From positions 99,453 through 163,452 of the forward strand of contig JAEUUZ010000051.1 in the NCBI GenBank assembly GCA_016786765.1: a stretch of 64,000 nt of DNA, read 5' to 3'. Under the pieces are notes generated by a model, which worked only from the letters and a program-made list of their open reading frames with translations, ran no database searches and had not been told where the DNA came from. Source of the stretch: Chitinophagales bacterium (GTDB lineage: Bacteria > Bacteroidota > Bacteroidia > Chitinophagales > LD1). Below are positions 27,543 to 34,622 of the stretch, piece after piece (position 1 is the first letter of the stretch; the number at the start of each line of letters is the position of its first letter). The position numbers were made by a program, and so were the translations under genes.

Positions 27543-27917
27543 ATGGACATTAAAGGAAAACTCGTTCAACTATTACCATTGCAAACCGGTCAAGGGAAAA
27601 ACGGACAATGGCGTAAACAAGACATTATCATTGAAACACAAGGACAATACCCAAAGAAAGTTTGCATTTCGATTTGGGGTGATAAAATCAACGAATCGCA
27701 GTTGCAAATCGGCAACGAATTGAACGTTTCGTTTGATGTAGAAAGTAGAGAATATAACGGCCGTTGGTACACCGATGTGAAAGCATGGAAAGTGGATGGA
27801 GCAGGCACTTCAAGCGATGGCGGACAATACAACCAATCGCGCGAGTACAATCCATCGCAAGAATATCAGCAATCGTCAAGTTCATCTGCAATGGATGAAT
27901 CGGATTTGCCGTTCTAA
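27543..27917 (+). CDS. DUF3127 protein, SSB-like OB-fold with acidic C-terminal tip
   Basis: 124 residues. The first ~80 form an OB-fold-like domain typical of DUF3127 (MDIKGKLVQLLPLQTG, KQDIIIETQGQYPKKVCISIWGDK, YNGRWYTDVKAW). A Gln/Ser/Tyr-rich disordered linker follows, and then the tip MDESDLPF. This layout copies that of single-stranded DNA-binding protein (OB domain, flexible linker, acidic tip such as DDDIPF, which docks SSB partners). It may bind nucleic acid and recruit repair or replication proteins; this is inference. It has its own promoter and is 16 nt upstream of the next gene. Confidence 0.9.
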   Translation: MDIKGKLVQLLPLQTGQGKNGQWRKQDIIIETQGQYPKKVCISIWGDKINESQLQIGNELNVSFDVESREYNGRWYTDVKAWKVDGAGTSSDGGQYNQSREYNPSQEYQQSSSSSAMDESDLPF

Positions 27918-27933
27918 AAAACTCAATTACGTT

Positions 27934-28884
27934 ATGGAAGGAAATAGAATTTGTTCGCTGTTCGGTATTCAGTATCCGATTATCCAAGCCGGAATGATTT
28001 GGTGTAGTGGATGGGAGCTCGCTTCAGCCGTGAGCAATGCCGGAGGATTGGGCATTATAGGTGCGGGGTCGATGTATCCGGACGGATTGCGCGAAAATAT
28101 TCGTCAGTGTAAAGCCGCTACCTCAAAACCTTTTGGCGTGAACGTACCGTTGTTGTATCCTGATTTGGAGCAGCACATGCAAATTATTATTGAAGAGAAA
28201 GTGCCGGTGGTATTCACTTCTGCGGGTTCACCTAAAATTTGGACACCGATTTTAAAAGAAAACGGGATTAAAGTGGTGCATGTTGTTGCCTCTTCTAAAT
28301 TGGCGTTAAAATGCCAGGATGCAGGCGTAGATGCTGTTGTAGCAGAAGGCTTTGAAGCAGGCGGACATAACGGTCGTGAAGAGACGACAACGCTATGTTT
28401 AATTCCTGCCGTGCGCAATGCCATTCATATTCCGTTAATTGCAGCAGGCGGCATTAGCTCCGGAAAAGCTATGTTGGCTGTATTTGCATTAGGCGCAGAA
28501 GGAGTACAAATCGGAACGCGTTTTGTGTGCACGAAAGAATCATCGGCTCACGAAAATTTCAAAACAAAAATTGTTTCGTTGAATGAGGGCGACACCTTGC
28601 TTTCCATGAAGAAAGTGGTACCTGTGCGCTTGATTAAAAACGAATTTTACAAGGCCATTCAGGCTGCAGAAGATAAAGGTGCAGATGGAGGCGAGTTAGT
28701 CACCATACTTGGTAGAGCACGAGCCAAAAAAGGCATGTACGAAGGCGATATGGAAGAAGGGGAATTAGAAATCGGTCAGGCTTCAGCTTTGATTGATACC
28801 ATTCAACCGGCTAAAGAAGTAGTTGATGAAATTTGGAATGAATTTGTAGCCACAAAAAACAAGATATCTTCATTATCTTTGTAA
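27934..28884 (+). CDS. Nitronate monooxygenase / FabK-like flavoenzyme
   Basis: 316 residues from the ATG giving MEGNRICSLFG. FMN-dependent TIM barrel of the nitronate monooxygenase / enoyl-ACP reductase II family: YPIIQAGMIWCSG, NAGGLGIIGAG, AGGHNGREETT with the usual catalytic His, AAGGISSGKAM and GAEGVQIGTRFVCTKES. The same fold covers nitroalkane detoxification and trans-2-enoyl-ACP reduction. The genomic context does not decide between them. It is probably co-transcribed with the DUF3127 gene. Confidence 0.9.
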   Translation: MEGNRICSLFGIQYPIIQAGMIWCSGWELASAVSNAGGLGIIGAGSMYPDGLRENIRQCKAATSKPFGVNVPLLYPDLEQHMQIIIEEKVPVVFTSAGSPKIWTPILKENGIKVVHVVASSKLALKCQDAGVDAVVAEGFEAGGHNGREETTTLCLIPAVRNAIHIPLIAAGGISSGKAMLAVFALGAEGVQIGTRFVCTKESSAHENFKTKIVSLNEGDTLLSMKKVVPVRLIKNEFYKAIQAAEDKGADGGELVTILGRARAKKGMYEGDMEEGELEIGQASALIDTIQPAKEVVDEIWNEFVATKNKISSLSL

Positions 28885-28909
28885 CTCACTTTCACTCAAA
28901 CGCTCATTT

Positions 28910-29494
28910 GTGCCAAACAATCTCTATATAATCGCTGGTTGTAATGGAGCAGGTAAAACTACTGCATCTTTCACTATTTTGCCCGACATTCTAGATTGCA
29001 AGGAGTTTGTAAATGCTGATGAGATTGCAAAAGGCCTTTCGCCTTTTCAACCCGAAAAAGTTGCTTTAGAAGCAGGACGGATAATGCTGACTAGAATTGA
29101 CGGATTAATGGAAAGTGGAGTAAATTTTTCGTTTGAAACTACTTTAGCCACAAAAAGCTATAAACACAGAATAGCAGCCGCAAAGAACAAAGGATACACC
29201 GTAACACTTATATTTTTTTGGCTACAAAATGTGTCGTTAGCTGTTGAACGAGTAAAAACAAGGGTTAAAGAAGGTGGACATAACATTGAGACTAATGTGA
29301 TTGAACGCAGGTATCTAAACGGCATCAAAAATTTATTCGAGATTTATATCCCAATTGTAGATGAGTTAATGGTTTTTGACAATTCAGAAGGGTATCCTGA
29401 ATTAATTGCAGAAAAATCTCTAACTTCTGATATGAATGTGATTAATCAAGATAAATTCAGCACACTAAAAACACAAAGCTATGGGACATTATAA
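28910..29494 (+). CDS. Zeta-toxin-like P-loop kinase (predicted ABC-type ATPase family)
   Basis: 194 residues with a GTG start. Walker A GCNGAGKTT (10-18) opens a zeta-toxin/UNAG-kinase-like P-loop domain, followed by EFVNADEIAKGL, a Phe-rich FSFETTLATKSY catalytic region and RVKTRVKEGGHNIE. Zeta toxins phosphorylate UDP-GlcNAc; many chromosomal relatives are uncharacterised. A 48-codon ORF begins inside its 3' end, which suggests a two-gene toxin-antitoxin-like module. It lies between housekeeping genes, 25 nt after the flavoenzyme gene. Confidence 0.82.
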   Translation: MPNNLYIIAGCNGAGKTTASFTILPDILDCKEFVNADEIAKGLSPFQPEKVALEAGRIMLTRIDGLMESGVNFSFETTLATKSYKHRIAAAKNKGYTVTLIFFWLQNVSLAVERVKTRVKEGGHNIETNVIERRYLNGIKNLFEIYIPIVDELMVFDNSEGYPELIAEKSLTSDMNVINQDKFSTLKTQSYGTL

Positions 29495-29627
29495 AAGAAG
29501 CCTTCAACAGGAAAAAATTTTATTGGGCATGGGTAAGGTTTATGAGAAGTTAATCGAGTTTAAACGCAATATTAAAGGAGAATTAGTACTACTAAAAGAT
29601 CAGCAAATTATTAGAATAAAGCCCTAA
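29481..29627 (+). CDS. Putative small partner/antitoxin of the zeta-like kinase (48 aa)
   Basis: The ATG lies 14 nt inside the kinase gene in another frame and the ORF ends in TAA. The product starts MGHYKRSLQQEKILLGMG and ends LVLLKDQQIIRIKP. It is rich in Lys and Leu with a probable N-terminal helix and a C-terminal beta hairpin. Overlapping starts of this kind are typical of toxin-antitoxin pairs. The usual epsilon-zeta order is antitoxin first; here it is second. I do not recognise the family, so the antitoxin role is inference. Confidence 0.55.
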   Translation: MGHYKRSLQQEKILLGMGKVYEKLIEFKRNIKGELVLLKDQQIIRIKP

Positions 29628-29660
29628 CTGGGTTAATCAGATATACAAAGAGAATACAGC

Positions 29661-30890
29661 ATGAAAAACACATCGTATCCCAAAACCAAAATCAAGATTC
29701 TCTTGCTGGAAAACATCAGCGAATCGGCTATTAAAGAATTTACTAATTCGGGATATGTGGAAGTGAAAACCTTCAAAGGTGCATTGGAAGAAGAGGAACT
29801 GATTAAGCAGTTGAAAGATGTGCACTTATTGGGGATTCGCTCGAAAACAACCGTTACGCGTAAAGTATTGGAGAAGGCTGAAAAGTTGTTAGGCATTGGC
29901 TGTTTCTGCATTGGCGTGAATCAAGTGGATTTGAAAGTCGCTACCGAAAAAGGCGTTGCGGTGTTTAATGCTCCATACTCCAACACGCGCTCTGTGGCAG
30001 AATTAGTGATGGGGTTGATGATTATGCTCATCCGAAAAGTGCCGGATAAAAACAAAGCGGCTCACGAAGGTATTTGGTTGAAAGATGCGAAAGGCTGTTT
30101 TGAAATGCGCGGTAAAACCCTTGGTATTATTGGCTATGGCAACATTGGCTCGCAGGTTTCGGTATTAGCGGAAGCATTTGGAATGAAAGTAGTTTTCTAT
30201 GATGTGGAACGCAAACTACCGGTGGGGAACGCGCAAGCTGTCAGTAAGTTAAGCGATGTATTGAAACAGTCGGATATCGTTACTTTGCATGTACCGAGTG
30301 ATAAAACCACCCGCAATTTGATTAATGCTACGACACTGGCGCAAATGAAGAAAGGCGCACTGTTATTGAATTACAGCCGAGGCGATGTAGTAGATTTAGC
30401 CGCACTCAAAAAGGCATTAGATAAAGGACATATTGCAGGAACAGCCATTGATGTTTTCCCGGAGGAACCGGAGAAAAACGGAGCTGCATTTCATTCTGAA
30501 TTACAGAATGTATCGAATGTGATGCTTACGCCACACATTGGTGGATCAACCGAAGAAGCGCAGTTTAACATTGGTATTGACGTAGCGGTGAAGATGATTA
30601 ACTATTTGGAAAACGGTTCATCGTATGGCTCGCATACAGTGCCATCGCTGAATTTGAGTCCGCAAGCGAATACACACCGCATTTTGCATATCCACCGCAA
30701 CATTCCCGGGGTGTTGGGAGAAATCAATACAAAACTTTCATCGCACAATATCAACATTGTGGGGCAATACTTGAAAACCAACGAGCAAATTGGTTATGTG
30801 GTGTTGGATATAGAATCGAAGTTATCGAAAGAAGCCCTTTCGTTATTGAAAGAAGTGAAAGGCAGTATCAAAGTGCGCATGCTCTATTGA
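29661..30890 (+). CDS. serA: D-3-phosphoglycerate dehydrogenase
   Basis: 409 residues. D-isomer 2-hydroxyacid dehydrogenase with NAD-binding GIIGYGNIGSQVS, active-site segments VFNAPYSNTRSVAELVMG, NYSRGDVVDLAAL and the His in TPHIGGSTEEAQ. A C-terminal ACT domain (about 335-409, HRNIPGVLGEINTKL) gives probable serine feedback. It is the first enzyme of serine synthesis from 3-phosphoglycerate. serC and serB are not in the window, but glyA, the next consumer of serine, lies about 6 kb away. Confidence 0.96.
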   Translation: MKNTSYPKTKIKILLLENISESAIKEFTNSGYVEVKTFKGALEEEELIKQLKDVHLLGIRSKTTVTRKVLEKAEKLLGIGCFCIGVNQVDLKVATEKGVAVFNAPYSNTRSVAELVMGLMIMLIRKVPDKNKAAHEGIWLKDAKGCFEMRGKTLGIIGYGNIGSQVSVLAEAFGMKVVFYDVERKLPVGNAQAVSKLSDVLKQSDIVTLHVPSDKTTRNLINATTLAQMKKGALLLNYSRGDVVDLAALKKALDKGHIAGTAIDVFPEEPEKNGAAFHSELQNVSNVMLTPHIGGSTEEAQFNIGIDVAVKMINYLENGSSYGSHTVPSLNLSPQANTHRILHIHRNIPGVLGEINTKLSSHNINIVGQYLKTNEQIGYVVLDIESKLSKEALSLLKEVKGSIKVRMLY

Positions 30891-30911
30891 TGAACCATTA
30901 AATATGTCCTG

Positions 30912-31769
30912 ATGAAAACAAAACAATCCGAGACATTATTAAGCAGTGAATACATTTCGAGCCTCATTCGTAAGCGAAAGCCGAGCGGACATAAAGGCAC
31001 TTTCGGACATGCACTTATTGTTGCCGGAAGTACCGAAAAAACAGGCGCAGCCATACTCTCGTCAACGGCTGCATTGAAAAGCGGTTGCGGTTTATTAACT
31101 GCCGCTATTCCCACATCGGCTGTAACGCCCTTGATGTGCAGATTGCCGGAAGCCATGGTATTGTTGCGCGACATGGATTTAGCCATTTCTTCTGTCGACA
31201 TTTCAACATACGATGCCATTGGTTTTGGTCCGGGCGTTGGGGTTAAAAAAGAAAGTGCAGCACTATTGTTTCATATTTTGTATCAGCACCAACAACCCTT
31301 GGTGATTGATGCCGATGGAATTACCCTATTGGCGCAGAACAAAGGCTGGTTCGAATTATTGAAACCCAATATTATTCTAACGCCACATGTTGGCGAATTT
31401 GACCGCTTAACAAAGAAGCATACATCGCATATCTCGCGCTTTGATACGCAATTGGCCTTTTCGAAAAAGCATAAAGTAACACTTCTGCTGAAAGGACCAC
31501 AAACTACCATCACCACAGCAGATGGCAAGGTATTCAAAAACACAACCGGCAACAATGGTATGGCCACAGCCGGTAGTGGAGATGTGCTGACGGGCATTAT
31601 TACCTCCCTTTGTGCGCAAGGCTATGCAGCAGTTGAAGCCTCTTGTTTAGGCGCATACCTGCATGGCTACGCGGGCGATTTGGCGGCATCAAAATTGTCG
31701 AAAACGAGTATGATAGCTTCGAATATTGCAGAGAATATTTCCGAGTTTTTTAGGGAGTTTGAGCGGTAG
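30912..31769 (+). CDS. nnrD: ADP/ATP-dependent NAD(P)H-hydrate dehydratase (stand-alone)
   Basis: 285 residues of the ribokinase-like dehydratase domain: GHKGTFGHALIVAGSTEKTGAA, SGCGLLTAAIP, LPEAM, NGMATAGSGDVLTGIIT, LGAYLHGYAGDLAA. It repairs hydrated NADH and NADPH. In many Bacteroidota this domain is fused behind the NnrE epimerase; here the epimerase half is absent and must be encoded elsewhere, if present. The last codons and stop are duplicated about 800 bp downstream, on the far side of an apparent insertion. Confidence 0.94.
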   Translation: MKTKQSETLLSSEYISSLIRKRKPSGHKGTFGHALIVAGSTEKTGAAILSSTAALKSGCGLLTAAIPTSAVTPLMCRLPEAMVLLRDMDLAISSVDISTYDAIGFGPGVGVKKESAALLFHILYQHQQPLVIDADGITLLAQNKGWFELLKPNIILTPHVGEFDRLTKKHTSHISRFDTQLAFSKKHKVTLLLKGPQTTITTADGKVFKNTTGNNGMATAGSGDVLTGIITSLCAQGYAAVEASCLGAYLHGYAGDLAASKLSKTSMIASNIAENISEFFREFER

Positions 31770-31774
31770 TTGAG
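31745..31774 (+). repeat. Direct repeat, copy 1: 3' end of nnrD
   Basis: This 30-bp stretch covers the last eight codons and stop of nnrD. It recurs in imperfect form at 32551-32583. The first 14 bases are identical and a further 9-base block (GCGGTAGTT) also matches. Confidence 0.7.
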
Positions 31775-31809
31775 CACGAGTGGAAAACACTCGCGCTAGT
31801 TATTTTTTT
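31773..31809 (+). terminator. Rho-independent terminator of nnrD
   Basis: The hairpin is AGC-A-CGAGTG, loop GAAAA, CACTCG-C-GCT: nine pairs with one mismatch. It is followed by AGTTATTTTTTTG. It starts four bases after the nnrD stop. Confidence 0.75.
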
Positions 31810-31810
31810 G

Positions 31811-31906
31811 TTGGGCATGTGCCACTAAGAAGCGGCACCGGGTTTTACGCTCCAATCTTGTCCCGCTATGAAGCGGGAAAAGGATTTCCGCTGCAACCCC
31901 TCATAC
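31811..31906 (-). repeat. Structured interspersed repeat, copy B (inverted)
   Basis: Same family as copy A, on the minus strand. Read on that strand, stem 1 is CCCGC pairing with GCGGG around TTCATA, extended by AATC/GATT. Stem 2 is GTGCCGC pairing with GTGGCAC around TTCTTA. Both stems keep pairing although their bases differ from copy A. Together with copy C it brackets the 180-residue hypothetical gene in inverted orientation. Confidence 0.75.
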
Positions 31907-32003
31907 GAAATGGTGGTTAATAAAAATATAAAAGTTTAAATGTAAATTGCTTTCGGTGCGTGGTGACAGGCACTGAGGAATGGAGACATTATTAACTTAA
32001 GTA

Positions 32004-32546
32004 TTAATAGACGTACCCCTTTAAAACATTTAAAACCTCAGATTTACCGCATTTGTAGCCAAAAGTGCTTTCTACATCAAAAATGATTTGTTTTAAAGAG
32101 TCTGATTTTGGTAACGAGTCGAGTACTAAATTGGCATACACAATCTTTTTGTCCACGGTCCAGCAGATTGTATCAATGGTGTATATAGTAACTAAATCTG
32201 AATCTTCAAGTTCATGTTTAGCATATACTCCTTTCAATGCAAAAAACACATTTTGATTAACAGTAAAATCCGGATTTTGCTGTTTTTCCTGTAATTGATA
32301 ATACATTTTGTAATGCTCAGCGTTCCCTATTCTATCTAAAGGAAAAACAAAACCATCATCAAAATGAAATGGGTTATAAACGCAATATTTCTTACCTCCC
32401 TTTAATTCGTCATACAACAATCGAACACTCCTATAATTGTATAGCTCATAACTAGTTGAGAGAATAATAGATAATACGCATCCTATGCAGCCGAATACCA
32501 ATGAATAAACCATAACATTTTGTATTCTTTTCATCTTCCATTGCAT
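32004..32546 (-). CDS. Hypothetical membrane-anchored protein (180 aa) in an apparent insertion
   Basis: I do not recognise this protein. One N-terminal hydrophobic segment (about residues 12-32) anchors a ~145-residue domain rich in Tyr, Asp and Lys, probably outside the membrane. An ATG four codons further in is an alternative start. The gene is bracketed by inverted copies B and C of the structured repeat, and by a duplicated nnrD end. Its codon use is more AT-rich than its neighbours. It looks like recently acquired cargo. Confidence 0.65.
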   Translation of the reverse strand: MQWKMKRIQNVMVYSLVFGCIGCVLSIILSTSYELYNYRSVRLLYDELKGGKKYCVYNPFHFDDGFVFPLDRIGNAEHYKMYYQLQEKQQNPDFTVNQNVFFALKGVYAKHELEDSDLVTIYTIDTICWTVDKKIVYANLVLDSLPKSDSLKQIIFDVESTFGYKCGKSEVLNVLKGYVY

Positions 32547-32550
32547 TTAG

Positions 32551-32583
32551 GTTTTTTAGGGAGTATATGCGGTAGTTTTTGAG
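32551..32583 (+). repeat. Direct repeat, copy 2: displaced nnrD end
   Basis: This near-copy of the nnrD tail (GTTTTTTAGGGAGT, then GCGGTAGTT and GAG) has no gene attached to it. It sits immediately upstream of the start of the 180-residue hypothetical protein, on the opposite strand. It may mark the far junction of an insertion or tandem duplication. Confidence 0.65.
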
Positions 32584-32614
32584 AATAACTGTAAGATTCT
32601 AAAATGAACTGATA

Positions 32615-32712
32615 TGCCCGCGTGAGGGGGTGAAGGGGAAATCCTTTTCCTGCTTCCTAGCGGGACAAGATTGCAACGCAACACCCGGTCCGCTTCCTAG
32701 CGGGCACGCCCA
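32615..32712 (+). repeat. Structured interspersed repeat, copy C
   Basis: Same family and orientation as copy A. Stem 1 is CCTGC pairing with GCGGG around TTCCTA, with AATC/GATT outside it. Stem 2 is GTCCGC with GCGGGC around the same TTCCTA loop. The outer GCGTG pairs with CACGC near the end. It ends just before the stop of the alcohol dehydrogenase gene. Confidence 0.75.
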
Positions 32713-32718
32713 AACAAT

Positions 32719-33765
32719 TTACTTTAACGATGCAATGTCGATCACAAAACGGTAGCGTACATCGGCTTTGAGCATGCGCTCGTAGGCTTCGTTGATTTTA
32801 TCGATGGAGATTACTTCTACATCGCTTACGATGTTGTGCTCGGCACAGAAGTCGAGCATCTCTTGCGTTTCAGGAATTCCACCAATCAACGAACCGATAA
32901 TACTTCTGCGTTTCGCAATCAAATTAAAGGCCGGTACTTCCGATGGTGTTGGCGGAATACCCACTACAATCATGGTTCCGTTGGTGCGCAATAAATTGAG
33001 ATAGATGCTGTAATCGTGTTTTACAGAAACGGTGTTCATGATGAAATCGAAACTATTTTTGAGACCTTTCATTTGTTCTTCGTCTGTGATGAGCGCAAAA
33101 TGATCGGCTCCCAAACGCTGTGCATCTTCGCGTTTTGAGGGCGATGTGCTCAGCATGGTTACCTCTGCCCCAAAGGCTTTGGCAAACTTCACGGCCATGT
33201 GGCCAAGTCCGCCAAGTCCCAATACCGCTACCTTGTGGCCTTTGCCTACTTTTACATGGCGTAACGGTGAATAGGTAGTGATACCGGCACATAGCAATGG
33301 CGCAACGCCTTCCAGTGGCAATTTATCCGATACTTTGAGGGTATAATTTTCGTCTACTACAATTTGTGTGCTGTAGCCGCCATAGGTTGGGGCGCCTGTG
33401 CCTTTTTCTTTGCCGTTGTAGGTGCCCACCATACCGCCATCGCAGTATTGTTGCAAACCTTCTTTGCAATTCTCGCAAGTTCTGCACGAATCTACAAAGC
33501 AGCCCACACCGGCTAAATCGCCCACGTTGAAGCGCGATACAGCTTTACCTACATTTACAATGCGACCAACAATCTCGTGTCCGGGTACCATTGGATAAGT
33601 GGAACCGCCCCATTCGTTGCGTACTTGGTGGATATCGGAATGACAAACACCGCAATACAAAATTTCGATTTGTACATCGTTATCGCCTATTGGTCTGCGG
33701 TCTAAACTGAATGGTGCTAAGGGTGTTGTGGCAGACTGTGCTGCGTATGCTTTAGTTGGAATCAT
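32719..33765 (-). CDS. Zinc-dependent alcohol dehydrogenase (cinnamyl-alcohol/YahK type)
   Basis: 348 residues of the medium-chain dehydrogenase family. Catalytic zinc ligands are C41 (GVCHSD) and H63 (PGHE). Structural zinc ligands are C94, C97, C100 and C108. The cofactor loop is GLGGLGHMAVKFAKA. It matches the NADP-preferring aldehyde reductase group that includes YahK. It reduces aldehydes to alcohols in the cytoplasm; the natural substrate is unknown. The SDR gene is just upstream (13-nt gap), so the two probably form a redox operon. Confidence 0.95.
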   Translation of the reverse strand: MIPTKAYAAQSATTPLAPFSLDRRPIGDNDVQIEILYCGVCHSDIHQVRNEWGGSTYPMVPGHEIVGRIVNVGKAVSRFNVGDLAGVGCFVDSCRTCENCKEGLQQYCDGGMVGTYNGKEKGTGAPTYGGYSTQIVVDENYTLKVSDKLPLEGVAPLLCAGITTYSPLRHVKVGKGHKVAVLGLGGLGHMAVKFAKAFGAEVTMLSTSPSKREDAQRLGADHFALITDEEQMKGLKNSFDFIMNTVSVKHDYSIYLNLLRTNGTMIVVGIPPTPSEVPAFNLIAKRRSIIGSLIGGIPETQEMLDFCAEHNIVSDVEVISIDKINEAYERMLKADVRYRFVIDIASLK

Positions 33766-33778
33766 TGTGTATATATTA

Positions 33779-34561
33779 TTATTCTTTAATGTCGAAAAAT
33801 TTCGCTGCCGTTGAAACTACCATTTTTCGTGGCATTAACTGTGCAGCAACGGCTCCTACTTTGTTGACTAAACCCGGAATAATGATAGTTTTATTTTTCA
33901 ATAAGCCTTCCAAACCCTGCAGAGCCACATCTTTGGCGGGCATCATATAGGCTTGGTTTTTTTTCACCACTTTTTGCATATTTTCTGAACCCGAGAAAAA
34001 TTCGGTTTCTGTTCCACCCGGACAAAGCGCTGTTACATGCACTAGTTGTTGCTTCATTTCGAAATGCAACGATTCGGTGAATGATAAAATAAATGCCTTG
34101 GTGGCTGTGTAAATACTGAAGTTCGGTACCGGCTGAAACGCCCCGGTGCTGGCTGTATTCAAGATATAACGTTTTTGTGTTTTATCGCTATTGTGTAAAA
34201 AGAGGTAGGCCATTTCCACCATCACATTCATGTTGAGTTGCATGGTGTTGAGTTGGTGTTGCAACGATTGTTTAGCAAATGCTCCATGATCGCCAATGCC
34301 GGCATTGTTGATGAGCATGTTTACATTCCACTGCTCACTTTTGATGCGGTCGAAAATTTTATCAGCCGCTTTAGCTTCCAACAAATCGATGGCAATGGTT
34401 TTCACCTCTACTCCGGTTGCAGTTAACTCATCGGCTAATTTATTGAGCAACTCAGCAGAGCGAGCCACTAAAATCAAATTCATTTTTTTTGCTGCACATT
34501 CGAAGGCAAAGGCTTTTCCAATCCCTTTACTGGCGCCTGTGATGATGGTATATGTTTTCAT
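33779..34561 (-). CDS. Short-chain dehydrogenase/reductase
   Basis: 260 residues. Classical SDR with cofactor motif TGASKGIG (8-15), NNAG (85-88), catalytic S138, Y151 and K155 (YTATK). The C-terminal part has a hydrophobic stretch, as in acyl-chain or sterol-type SDRs. The substrate cannot be assigned. It is upstream of the alcohol dehydrogenase on the same strand. Confidence 0.92.
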   Translation of the reverse strand: MKTYTIITGASKGIGKAFAFECAAKKMNLILVARSAELLNKLADELTATGVEVKTIAIDLLEAKAADKIFDRIKSEQWNVNMLINNAGIGDHGAFAKQSLQHQLNTMQLNMNVMVEMAYLFLHNSDKTQKRYILNTASTGAFQPVPNFSIYTATKAFILSFTESLHFEMKQQLVHVTALCPGGTETEFFSGSENMQKVVKKNQAYMMPAKDVALQGLEGLLKNKTIIIPGLVNKVGAVAAQLMPRKMVVSTAAKFFDIKE

Positions 34562-34622
34562 AGTGTTGGTATAAGATGTTGCACTAAGTTACACAAAGCG
34601 AACACAAAGAATCAATAACTAT

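Noticed and set aside
25056..32712. CRISPR array
   Set aside because: The three repeats are ~100 nt, widely spaced, in both orientations and internally paired; no short direct repeats with unique spacers and no cas genes.
31745..32712. Insertion sequence
   Set aside because: No transposase or terminal inverted repeats of known IS type; only the structured repeats and one orphan gene.
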